DNA of 6,297 nt from Candidatus Halomonas stercoripullorum (GTDB taxonomy: Bacteria > Pseudomonadota > Gammaproteobacteria > Pseudomonadales > Halomonadaceae), in the NCBI GenBank assembly GCA_019114645.1, contig DXFC01000177.1, forward strand, positions 1 through 6,297. Reading direction: 5' to 3'. Below the pieces are notes generated by a model. That model worked only from the letters and a program-made list of their open reading frames with translations, did no database searches and was not told where the DNA came from. This document shows positions 1-6,105 of this stretch, piece after piece; position 1 is the stretch's first letter, and each line of letters begins with the position of its first letter. Made by a program: the position numbers and the translations under genes.

Positions 1-1203
1 GACCTGGAGCCGCCCAAGCCCAATGTCGCCAAGATGCTCGAGTTCAAGGACTCCGTTATTGCCAAGAACGTGGGCGGTATCAGTGCCCTGTTCAAGGCCA
101 ATGGTGTAACCGCCATCGACGGTACCGGCAAAGTCGTCGGCACTAAACAAGTCGAGGTGACGGATCACAATGGTGATAAGGCGACCTACGAGGCTGACAA
201 CATCGTAATTGCGGCGGGTTCGGTACCGGTAGAAATCCCCCCTACCCCGCTGCATGAAGATATCGTTGTCACCTCTACCGGTGCTCTGGAATTCAGCGAA
301 GTGCCACAGCGCCTGGGCGTAATCGGTGCTGGTGTCATCGGTCTGGAGCTGGGCAGCGTGTGGAGCCGTCTGGGGGCTGAAGTCACCGTCCTTGAAGCCA
401 TGGATAGCTTTTTGCCGATGGTCGACAAGGCCATCGCCAAGGAGACCCAGAAGCTGCTCAAGAAGCAGGGGTTGGATATCAAGCTTGGCGCACGGGTAAC
501 CGGTTCCGAGGTCAAGGGCAACGAAGTCACGGTTATGTACACCGACAGTAGCGGTGAGCAGCAGCTGACTTTCGACAAGTTGATCGTCTGTGTCGGTCGG
601 CGCCCCTACACCCAGGGCGTGGTCGATGAGGGGGTGGGCGTAGGTCTGGATGAGCGTGGTTTCATTCACGTTGATGACCAGTGCCGCACCAGCGTGCCGA
701 GCATCTACGCTATCGGTGACTGTGTGCGCGGTCCAATGTTGGCCCACAAAGCTTCGGAAGAGGGGGTGATGGTGGCTGACATCATCGCCGGCCACAAGGC
801 GGAAATGAACTACGATGCCATTCCGAGCGTGATCTACACCGCGCCGGAAGTGGCCTGGGTCGGTCTTACCGAACAGGATGCCAAGGCCAAGGGAATCGAG
901 ATCAAAACAGGCTCCTTCCCGTTCGCGGCCAATGGCCGGGCGTTGGCCAATAACGCCCCGGAGGGGATGGCAAAGATCATCGCCGATGCCGAGACTGACC
1001 GCATTCTTGGCATGCACATCGTGGGACAGCATGCTGGTGAGCTGATCGCCCAAGGTGTGATCGCCATGGAATTCGGCTCCAGCGCCGAAGACTTGGCATT
1101 GACTTGCTATGCGCACCCGAGCACATCGGAAGCCATCCATGAGGCGGCACTGGCAGTGGACGGTTTCGCCATTCACATGGCCAACCGTAGAAAGCGCAAG
1201 TAA
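1..1203 (+). CDS. lpdA: Dihydrolipoyl dehydrogenase (E3), 3' part, 5' end outside window
   Basis: This flavoprotein reoxidises the dihydrolipoyl groups of 2-oxoacid dehydrogenase complexes in the cytoplasm, passing electrons via FAD and a redox disulfide to NAD+. The reading frame is open from base 1, so the gene enters from the left. The Met at 34 is internal, because family-conserved sequence precedes it. About 400 residues are present, and the family is usually near 475-480, so roughly 80 N-terminal residues are missing. These include the first FAD-binding motif and the CxxxxC disulfide, which cannot be checked. Visible features are the NAD-binding GAGVIG motif (325-342), the second FAD motif YAIGD (706-720), and the C-terminal dimerisation domain with the catalytic His-Glu pair in HPSTSE (His 1114-1116, Glu 1129-1131). 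The C-terminus is basic (NRRKRK). Location directly before sucCD indicates the E3 of 2-oxoglutarate dehydrogenase (LpdG-like), though it may also serve other complexes. Confidence 0.96.
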   Translation, partial: DLEPPKPNVAKMLEFKDSVIAKNVGGISALFKANGVTAIDGTGKVVGTKQVEVTDHNGDKATYEADNIVIAAGSVPVEIPPTPLHEDIVVTSTGALEFSEVPQRLGVIGAGVIGLELGSVWSRLGAEVTVLEAMDSFLPMVDKAIAKETQKLLKKQGLDIKLGARVTGSEVKGNEVTVMYTDSSGEQQLTFDKLIVCVGRRPYTQGVVDEGVGVGLDERGFIHVDDQCRTSVPSIYAIGDCVRGPMLAHKASEEGVMVADIIAGHKAEMNYDAIPSVIYTAPEVAWVGLTEQDAKAKGIEIKTGSFPFAANGRALANNAPEGMAKIIADAETDRILGMHIVGQHAGELIAQGVIAMEFGSSAEDLALTCYAHPSTSEAIHEAALAVDGFAIHMANRRKRK

Positions 1204-1221
1204 GTCAGGCAGTACAACTAG

Positions 1222-1241
1222 CGCCATCCTTCGGGATGGCG
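1222..1241 (+). other. UUCG-capped hairpin in lpd-sucC spacer
   Basis: A perfect 8-bp stem (1222-1229 with 1234-1241, CGCCATCC/GGATGGCG) closes a TTCG tetraloop with a C-G pair, a notably stable RNA hairpin type. It starts 18 bases after the lpd stop codon. No T tract follows (the next bases are TGTCGTGCCC), so it does not look like a functional intrinsic terminator. It could protect the lpd 3' end, mark a processing site, or reduce read-through into sucCD. The structure is seen directly; its role is inference. Confidence 0.6.
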
Positions 1242-1352
1242 TGTCGTGCCCGGCAATGTACCGAGTGCGAACGGGGGTGACCCGGCATCGACCTTTGCTG
1301 GCGATGTTTTGTGGTTGCCGTTCGAGTCACATGCAACCAATGGCATGAATCG

Positions 1353-2519
1353 ATGAACCTTCACGAGTATCAAGGCAAACAACTGTTTGCCGATTATGGA
1401 TTGCCGGTATCCAAGGGCTTTGCGGTCGATACCCCCGAGGAAGCGGCGGAAGCCTGCAAGAAAATCGGCGGCGACATGTGGGTGGTCAAGGCGCAGGTCC
1501 ATGCAGGGGGACGCGGCAAGGCGGGCGGTGTCAAGCTGATCAAGAGCCCGGAAGAAGCCAAAGCCTTTGCCGAGCAGTGGCTGGGCAAGAACCTGGTGAC
1601 CTTTCAGACTGACGAAAATGGTCAGCCGGTCGCCAAGATCCTGGTCGAAAACTGCACTGATATCGCCAGCGAGCTTTACCTGGGTGCTGTGGTGGATCGC
1701 GCCACTCGCCGTGTGGTGTTCATGGCGTCTACCGAAGGCGGTGTTGACATCGAGACGGTAGCCGAGGAAACACCCGAGAAAATCCTCAAGGCCGAAATCG
1801 ACCCGCTCGTCGGTGCGCAGCCGTATCAGGCCCGTGAGCTGGCTTTCAAGCTGGGTCTGGAAGGTGACCAGATCAAGCAGTTCGTCAAGATTTTCCTGGG
1901 TCTGTCGCGTCTGTTCCACGATAAAGACCTGGCCCTGCTCGAGATCAACCCGCTGGTCATTACCGACGAAGGCAACCTGCACTGCCTCGATGCCAAGATC
2001 AACCTGGACAGCAACGCCCTGTATCGCCACCCCGATCTGTTGGCCATGCGTGACCCCTCTCAAGAAGACGCCCGCGAGGCCGAGGCAGCTGCCTGGGATC
2101 TCAACTATGTGGCGCTGGAAGGCAACATTGGCTGCATGGTCAACGGTGCCGGTCTCGCCATGGGTACCATGGATATCATCAAGCTCCACGGTGGTCAGCC
2201 GGCCAACTTCCTTGACGTAGGTGGCGGTGCAACCAAGGAGCGTGTGGCGGAAGCGTTCAAGATCATTCTCTCTGATGACGCCGTCAACGCCGTGCTGGTC
2301 AATATCTTCGGTGGCATTGTGCGCTGCGACATGATTGCCGAAGGTATCATTGGTGCCGTCGAGCAGGTGGGTGTGAACGTACCGGTTGTGGTGCGTCTCG
2401 AAGGTAACAATGCCGAGTTGGGTGCCGAAAAACTGGCCTCCAGTGGTCTGAACATCATCGCTGCTACGAGTCTCACCGATGCGGCTGAGCAGGTCGTCAA
2501 GGCAGCGGAGGGCAAGTAA
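1353..2519 (+). CDS. sucC: Succinyl-CoA synthetase (succinate--CoA ligase) subunit beta
   Basis: SucC is the nucleotide- and succinate-binding subunit of succinyl-CoA synthetase, which interconverts succinyl-CoA and succinate with substrate-level phosphorylation of ADP or GDP in the TCA cycle. The protein has 388 residues, the same length as the E. coli enzyme as I remember it, and the numbering stays aligned. The N-terminal half is an ATP-grasp domain with Lys46, the GGRGKAGG loop at 52-59, and metal ligands Asn199 (EINPLV) and Asp213. The C-terminal flavodoxin-like ligase domain carries NGAGLAM (264-270), LDVGGGAT (287-294) and GIVRCDMI (321-328). The start is set by the conserved MNLHEYQGKQLF N-terminus. 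An in-frame GTG at 1311 would add 14 non-conserved residues. No Shine-Dalgarno sequence is visible before the ATG, which is odd for such a highly expressed gene. It is the middle gene of lpd-sucC-sucD and overlaps sucD by one base. Confidence 0.98.
   Translation: MNLHEYQGKQLFADYGLPVSKGFAVDTPEEAAEACKKIGGDMWVVKAQVHAGGRGKAGGVKLIKSPEEAKAFAEQWLGKNLVTFQTDENGQPVAKILVENCTDIASELYLGAVVDRATRRVVFMASTEGGVDIETVAEETPEKILKAEIDPLVGAQPYQARELAFKLGLEGDQIKQFVKIFLGLSRLFHDKDLALLEINPLVITDEGNLHCLDAKINLDSNALYRHPDLLAMRDPSQEDAREAEAAAWDLNYVALEGNIGCMVNGAGLAMGTMDIIKLHGGQPANFLDVGGGATKERVAEAFKIILSDDAVNAVLVNIFGGIVRCDMIAEGIIGAVEQVGVNVPVVVRLEGNNAELGAEKLASSGLNIIAATSLTDAAEQVVKAAEGK
2507..2512 (+). promoter_or_regulatory. Ribosome binding site of sucD
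   Basis: GGAGGG lies inside the last codons of sucC, six bases before the sucD ATG at 2519. It is a near-ideal Shine-Dalgarno sequence and supports that start. With the TAATG stop/start overlap it suggests translational coupling, which would help keep the two subunits equimolar. Confidence 0.8.
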
Positions 2520-3391
2520 TGAGTATCCTGATCGACAAGAACACCAAGGTTATCTGCCAGGGCTTTACGGGTGGGCAGGGAACCTTCCACTCCGAGCAGG
2601 CGATCGCCTACGGTACCCAGATGGTGGGTGGCGTGACGCCGGGCAAGGGCGGCCAGACCCATCTGGGGTTGCCGGTGTTCAACACAGTCAAGGAAGCGGT
2701 CGAGCAGACCGGCGCCGAGGCCAGTGTTATCTACGTACCAGCCCCGTTCTGTAAAGACTCGATTCTTGAAGCGGCCAATGCCGGCATCAAGCTGATCGTG
2801 TGCATTACCGAAGGCATTCCGACACTCGATATGCTCGACGTCAAGGTCAAGTGTGACGAGCTGGGCGTGCGCCTGATTGGTCCGAACTGCCCGGGTGTGA
2901 TCACTCCCGGTGAGTGCAAGATCGGTATTCAGCCTGGCCATATCCACTTGCCGGGCAAGGTGGGTATCGTGTCGCGCTCCGGTACCTTGACTTATGAAGC
3001 GGTCAAGCAGACAACTGATTACGGCTTTGGCCAGTCCACCTGTGTGGGTATCGGTGGTGATCCGATTCCGGGTTCCAGCTTCATCGATATCCTCGAGATG
3101 TTCGAACAGGATCCGCAGACTGAAGCGATCGTGATGATCGGCGAGATCGGCGGTACCGCTGAAGAGGAAGCTGCAGCCTACATCAAGGCTAACGTCACCA
3201 AGCCGGTGGTGTCCTACATTGCCGGTGTTACAGCACCTCCGGGCAAGCGTATGGGGCACGCCGGTGCGATCATCTCCGGTGGCAAGGGTACTGCCGACGA
3301 CAAATTCGCTGCGTTGGAAGATGCGGGTGTCAGAACCGTGCGCTCGTTGGCTGATATCGGTACTGCACTCAAGGATGTGACTGGCTGGTAA
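2519..3391 (+). CDS. sucD: Succinyl-CoA synthetase (succinate--CoA ligase) subunit alpha
   Basis: SucD is the CoA-binding, transiently phosphorylated subunit of succinyl-CoA synthetase and forms the enzyme with SucC. The protein has 290 residues, one more than I recall for E. coli. The N-terminal Rossmann-like CoA-binding domain begins with GFTGGQGTFHSEQA (15-28). GPNCPG is at 121-126, followed by the ligase domain with SRSGTLTYEA (152-161) and GIGGDPIPGSSF (177-188). The phosphohistidine is His247 in the motif KRMGHAGAI (codon 3257-3259), corresponding to E. coli His246. The start overlaps the sucC stop (TAATG) and has a strong Shine-Dalgarno sequence. The gene is followed after about 30 bases by an intrinsic terminator, so it is the last gene of the operon. 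All expected catalytic motifs are present and nothing is broken. Confidence 0.98.
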   Translation: MSILIDKNTKVICQGFTGGQGTFHSEQAIAYGTQMVGGVTPGKGGQTHLGLPVFNTVKEAVEQTGAEASVIYVPAPFCKDSILEAANAGIKLIVCITEGIPTLDMLDVKVKCDELGVRLIGPNCPGVITPGECKIGIQPGHIHLPGKVGIVSRSGTLTYEAVKQTTDYGFGQSTCVGIGGDPIPGSSFIDILEMFEQDPQTEAIVMIGEIGGTAEEEAAAYIKANVTKPVVSYIAGVTAPPGKRMGHAGAIISGGKGTADDKFAALEDAGVRTVRSLADIGTALKDVTGW

Positions 3392-3423
3392 GCCAGCGCT
3401 TGAGCAGGTAAAGACCGATAAAG

Positions 3424-3453
3424 AAAGAGGCGCCCGTCAGGGCGCCTCTTTTT
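3424..3453 (+). terminator. Intrinsic terminator of the sucCD operon, probably bidirectional
   Basis: A 9-bp GC-rich stem (3427-3435 with 3440-3448) surrounds a GTCA loop and is extended by AAA/TTT (3424-3426 with 3449-3451). Five T's (3449-3453) follow on the + strand. On the - strand the stem is followed by TTTCTT, so the same structure can also stop transcripts of the convergent rnb gene, whose stop codon lies 26 bases away. This is the only obvious terminator in the 87-bp gap between sucD and rnb. Confidence 0.92.
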
Positions 3454-3478
3454 AGTCAGGGTCAATGAGCGGTGAGTC

Positions 3479-5419
3479 TCACTTGGCCGGACGAGCCACC
3501 AGCGAACGGGTTTCCTCACGCGCTTCAACCAGTGCCACGCGAGTCAGGTCGCCAAGCTTGTAGCGTTCCACACCTTCAATCTGGATGCGCCCCTCTTTGT
3601 CGTCGATGACGACCTTGTCGCGATCACTGTGCATCAGCGGTGCCGGGACAAAGGCAGTGGCACCATTGGCGGTAAGGCGCACTCGCATCCCACCACGGCT
3701 GATACCGAGAACCTCGGCTTCGAACTCTTCCTGATTCTTTGCAGCGGGGGTCAGGTAGCGCACGTAGAGCCAGTCTTTGACATCGCGCTCGGCAAGGCGG
3801 TTGAGTCGACGGCGCTCGGTCAGCTGCTCTGTCAGTGCTTGGGTAGCCTCTGCCGGTGGCTGCTTGCCCTTCAATACACCTTTGATCAGGCGATGGTTGA
3901 CCATGTCGCCATACTTGCGGATAGGGGAGGTCCAGGTGGCATAAGCCGCCAGACCCAGGCCGAAATGCGGCCCGGGACGGGCTGACATGCTGGTGAAACC
4001 CTGAAAACGGCGCAGGCGCGCATCGAGCCAGGCGTCATCTTGTGCTTCCAATACCCGCTTGAACTCCTTGTAACGCGACAGTTCAGAGAGTGCTTCAAGC
4101 TCGACATCGATTTGCTGGGCGCTCAGGAACTCATGAGCCGCTTGGACTTTTTCAGCATCGAAGGCACGGTGGACATTGAAGATGCCATGGCCGATATGGG
4201 TGGCGAGATAGTCAGCACCGCAGGCGTTGGCGGCGATCATCGCTTCCTCGATCATGCGGTTGGCGCTACGCCGCTCTTCGGTGCGGATATCCAGCACATT
4301 GCCCGCTGCATCCAGCTCGAACACATAGTCGGGACGATCCTTGAACACCAGCGTATGTTCGGCGCGCCATGCGGCCCGGGCTTCACTCATCGCCTGCAAA
4401 GCGCGTAGTTGACCGGCAATCACTTCTGTCGGTGCCCACTCGCCCTGGCCTTCCAGCCAGTCTGAAACGCGATCGTAGGCCAGTCTGGCCTGGGAACGGA
4501 CATTAGCGGCAAAGAAGCGATACTCACCCAGGCTGCCGTCAGCCTCAATGTCCAAACAACAGGCCAGCACCGGGCGCAGTTCGCCTTCGCGTAGCGAACA
4601 GAGATCATCGGCCAGCTGTTCAGGCAGCATGGTCACGTTCTGTCCGGGTAGATAGACGGTGAAAGCACGGGTGCGTGCTTCCAGGTCGGCTGCGTGCCCC
4701 TCTTCGATATAAGCGGTGGCATCCGCGATAGCAACCGTCAAGCGCCAACCACCAGCCTCGCGTGGCTCAATGCGCAGTGCGTCGTCCATGTCGCGAGTGC
4801 TTTCGCTATCGATAGTGAAGAATGGCTCGGCGGTGAGGTCCTCGCGTACCAGACCTTCATCGCGCAAGGGCCAGTCACTGCCGGCCTCAGGACACTCCTG
4901 TTCAAGTGCATGGCGGGCAAGTGTCACGCGCCAGGGCACTGCAGGGTCATCGGCCTTGGCGACCAGCTCGTCGATCTGGGTGAAGAAAGCCCGATCTTCG
5001 GGCTTGAGCGGGTGACGGACCAGTCTGGCCACGACCCAGTCGCGATCATCGATGCTGGCTTCGTCGAGGCTGTTCTTGATGCGTGCCTTGAGCGAGTTGT
5101 TGATCGAGGGGTGATCAGGTACCACCGCAAGGCGACCGTCGCGTTTCTGTACGCGAGCGATAAAACGGCTGAGACCCGCTTCGAGCAGCGTGTCGGGTTC
5201 GACGGAGGTCTTGTCGCCATTCTCATGGATGGTGGCCTGGACACGGTCTCCGTGTAGTACCTGCTTCATTGCAGGCGGCGGAACGAAATAGGATTGGCCG
5301 TCATCGGTTTCGAGAAAGCCGAAACCTTTGTCGGTGGCCTTGATCACGCCCTCGGCACGGGGCGTAGTCTCACGAATCTGTTGCTTGAGCTGGGCAAGCA
5401 GCGGGTTATTCTGCAGCAT
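3479..5419 (-). CDS. rnb: Exoribonuclease II (RNase II)
   Basis: RNase II is a processive 3'-5' exoribonuclease that degrades single-stranded RNA to nucleoside monophosphates and stalls at structure. The protein has 646 residues (E. coli about 644) and shares the N-terminal pattern NPLLAQLKQQ...TPRAEG. This separates it from the longer RNase R. Two N-terminal cold-shock-like domains (about 20-175) precede the RNB catalytic domain (about 190-515). The RNB domain has the metal-binding aspartates Asp204, Asp210, Asp212 and Asp213 in TIDSESTRDMDDAL, the RNA-clamping Tyr256 in YLPG, and Arg501 in TSPIRKYGD. A C-terminal S1 domain (about 560-646) ends in ETRSLVARPAK. The frame stays open to 5500, but the 27 extra residues are not conserved and would start upstream of the predicted transcription start, so the ATG at 5419 is chosen. 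No clear Shine-Dalgarno sequence precedes it. It converges on sucD. Confidence 0.97.
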   Translation of the reverse strand: MLQNNPLLAQLKQQIRETTPRAEGVIKATDKGFGFLETDDGQSYFVPPPAMKQVLHGDRVQATIHENGDKTSVEPDTLLEAGLSRFIARVQKRDGRLAVVPDHPSINNSLKARIKNSLDEASIDDRDWVVARLVRHPLKPEDRAFFTQIDELVAKADDPAVPWRVTLARHALEQECPEAGSDWPLRDEGLVREDLTAEPFFTIDSESTRDMDDALRIEPREAGGWRLTVAIADATAYIEEGHAADLEARTRAFTVYLPGQNVTMLPEQLADDLCSLREGELRPVLACCLDIEADGSLGEYRFFAANVRSQARLAYDRVSDWLEGQGEWAPTEVIAGQLRALQAMSEARAAWRAEHTLVFKDRPDYVFELDAAGNVLDIRTEERRSANRMIEEAMIAANACGADYLATHIGHGIFNVHRAFDAEKVQAAHEFLSAQQIDVELEALSELSRYKEFKRVLEAQDDAWLDARLRRFQGFTSMSARPGPHFGLGLAAYATWTSPIRKYGDMVNHRLIKGVLKGKQPPAEATQALTEQLTERRRLNRLAERDVKDWLYVRYLTPAAKNQEEFEAEVLGISRGGMRVRLTANGATAFVPAPLMHSDRDKVVIDDKEGRIQIEGVERYKLGDLTRVALVEAREETRSLVARPAK

Positions 5420-5450
5420 GATCACGAACGAGTGGTGGGGTAGGAGGGTC

Positions 5451-5479
5451 ACTATACGGATTCCCGTCGCTGCCGCCAA
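5451..5479 (-). promoter_or_regulatory. Predicted sigma70-type promoter of rnb
   Basis: On the - strand, TTGGCG (-35, 5479-5474; 4 of 6 consensus bases) is followed after 17 bases by TATAGT (-10, 5456-5451; 5 of 6). The predicted transcription start is near 5444, giving a leader of about 25 bases before the rnb ATG. The position and spacing fit well, and the promoter lies within the 164-bp usp-rnb gap. It implies that rnb can be transcribed independently of usp. Confidence 0.7.
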
Positions 5480-5553
5480 ACACCGGCACTGCACCAGCAA
5501 AAATTCCCTCGCCAGCCGACCTTGCGAGAGTAGTGCGCTGCAGGGTTTTAGAG

Positions 5554-5576
5554 ATGTGCCGGTTCAACCGGCACAT
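5554..5576 (-). other. Stable hairpin just downstream of usp, no U tract
   Basis: A perfect 9-bp stem (5554-5562 with 5568-5576, ATGTGCCGG/CCGGCACAT) encloses a five-base loop whose outer bases can also pair. On the - strand it begins 7 bases after the usp stop codon. The following bases are CTCTAAAACC, so the U tract of an intrinsic terminator is absent. It may stabilise the usp mRNA 3' end or act as a weak or factor-assisted terminator between usp and rnb. An 8-base direct repeat, CCGGTTCA on the + strand (5559-5566 and 5579-5586), gives an alternative pairing that reaches the usp stop codon. Confidence 0.5.
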
Positions 5577-5583
5577 GCCCGGT

Positions 5584-6024
5584 TCAGCGCACCGTGATGA
5601 CGGTGCAGTCAGCGATGTGGCTCACTTTGTGCGAGACGCTGCCCACCACGAGTCCGCGCAAGTTGCTGAGTCCGCGGCTGCCCATGACAATGGCCTCGAC
5701 GCCGCGTCGTTTGGCTTCATTGACAATGGTGCGTGCGGGGTCGCCTTGGGCGATAACGGTTTCGACCTGGCTGATACCCTTGGCTCGTGCTGCTTCAGCG
5801 GCTTTCTCGATGACCTGCTGGCTAATATCCTCGCGCTCCTGGTTCGATGCCTCGATGGCAATCGCTCCGATGCCCCATACCAGCATGGTTTCGTGGGCTA
5901 GCTCTTCGGGTACATTCAGGATATGCAGTGTGACGTTAGCCTGGCTGGCCAATTGGCAGGCTACCTCAAGTGCCTTCTTGGCACCTTCGGAGCCATCAAC
6001 GGGGACCAGTATGGAGTGGAACAT
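5584..6024 (-). CDS. Universal stress protein, UspA family, single domain
   Basis: This is a small cytoplasmic universal stress protein with one Usp domain, about 146 residues from the chosen start. The N-terminus has the first beta strand and DGS motif (FHSILVPVDGSE) and the C-terminus ends on the strand CTVITVR. The ATP-binding signature G-2x-G-9x-G-S is intact (GSRG...GSVS), placing it with the nucleotide-binding class rather than the UspA-like non-binders. Two starts are possible: ATG at 6030 (MAMFHS) and ATG at 6024 (MFHS). The Shine-Dalgarno TAAGGA ends only one base before the first but seven before the second, so 6024 is preferred. The exact physiological role is not evident from sequence; family members assist survival in starvation, oxidative or oxygen-limited conditions. 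A candidate FNR/Anr box upstream suggests oxygen control. It lies between a ycjF-like gene and rnb, all on the same strand. Confidence 0.93.
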   Translation of the reverse strand: MFHSILVPVDGSEGAKKALEVACQLASQANVTLHILNVPEELAHETMLVWGIGAIAIEASNQEREDISQQVIEKAAEAARAKGISQVETVIAQGDPARTIVNEAKRRGVEAIVMGSRGLSNLRGLVVGSVSHKVSHIADCTVITVR

Positions 6025-6031
6025 GGCCATA

Positions 6032-6037
6032 TCCTTA
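6032..6037 (-). promoter_or_regulatory. Ribosome binding site of usp, decides between two ATGs
   Basis: TAAGGA on the - strand lies one base from the ATG at 6030 and seven from the ATG at 6024, favouring the latter. It forms one arm of the palindrome CCTTATATAAGG (6033-6044), so in RNA its AAGG can pair with the upstream CCTT around an AUAU loop. Confidence 0.6.
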
Positions 6038-6057
6038 TATAAGGGTGTTACCTTCTG

Positions 6058-6086
6058 AGCTTAGACCTTGGTGGTATCTGTGTCAT
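6058..6086 (-). promoter_or_regulatory. Predicted promoter of usp
   Basis: ATGACA (-35, 6086-6081; 5 of 6 consensus) and TAAGCT (-10, 6063-6058; 3 of 6) are separated by 17 bases. The transcription start would fall near 6051, about 20-27 bases before the candidate usp start codons. The poor -10 suggests dependence on an activator, which fits the adjacent FNR/Anr-like site. The call rests on motif spacing only. Confidence 0.4.
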
Positions 6087-6098
6087 GACGTGCATCAA
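6085..6098 (-). promoter_or_regulatory. Candidate FNR/Anr-type box upstream of usp
   Basis: TTGATGCACGTCAT on the - strand matches the Anr/FNR pattern TTGAY-N4-RTCAA at 9 of 10 defined positions; only the last base differs. Its centre is about 40.5 bases upstream of the predicted usp transcription start and it overlaps the -35 element, the geometry of a class II activator site. A CRP/Vfr site fits less well because the outer bases do not match TGTGA...TCACA. Whether the organism encodes Anr or FNR cannot be seen here. Confidence 0.45.
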
Positions 6099-6105
6099 GT
6101 ATTCG

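Noticed and set aside
1311..1352. GTG at 1311 as an upstream start for sucC
   Set aside because: It adds 14 residues absent from SucC proteins and also lacks a Shine-Dalgarno sequence. The conserved N-terminus begins at 1353.
1218..2189. Long open frame on the - strand opposite sucC (323 codons)
   Set aside because: It is antisense to a fully conserved sucC, its translation resembles no protein family I know, and long antisense frames are expected in GC-rich genes with strong codon bias.
2195..3259. Long open frame on the - strand opposite sucD (354 codons)
   Set aside because: Same reasons: it is a mirror of the sucD codon pattern with no recognisable domain, and its start region lies over the catalytic-His segment of sucD.
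4694..5257. Open frame on the + strand inside rnb (187 codons)
   Set aside because: It lies entirely antisense to conserved RNase II coding sequence and has no recognisable product.
5442..5447. AGGAGG on the + strand (CCTCCT on the rnb strand) as a ribosome binding site or anti-Shine-Dalgarno element
   Set aside because: No start codon follows at a suitable distance on the + strand. On the - strand it straddles the predicted rnb transcription start, so it is unlikely to be whole in the mRNA.
5420..5500. 27-codon N-terminal extension of RNase II
   Set aside because: The extension is not part of the family and spans the predicted promoter (5451-5479). The protein from 5419 matches the usual length and N-terminus.
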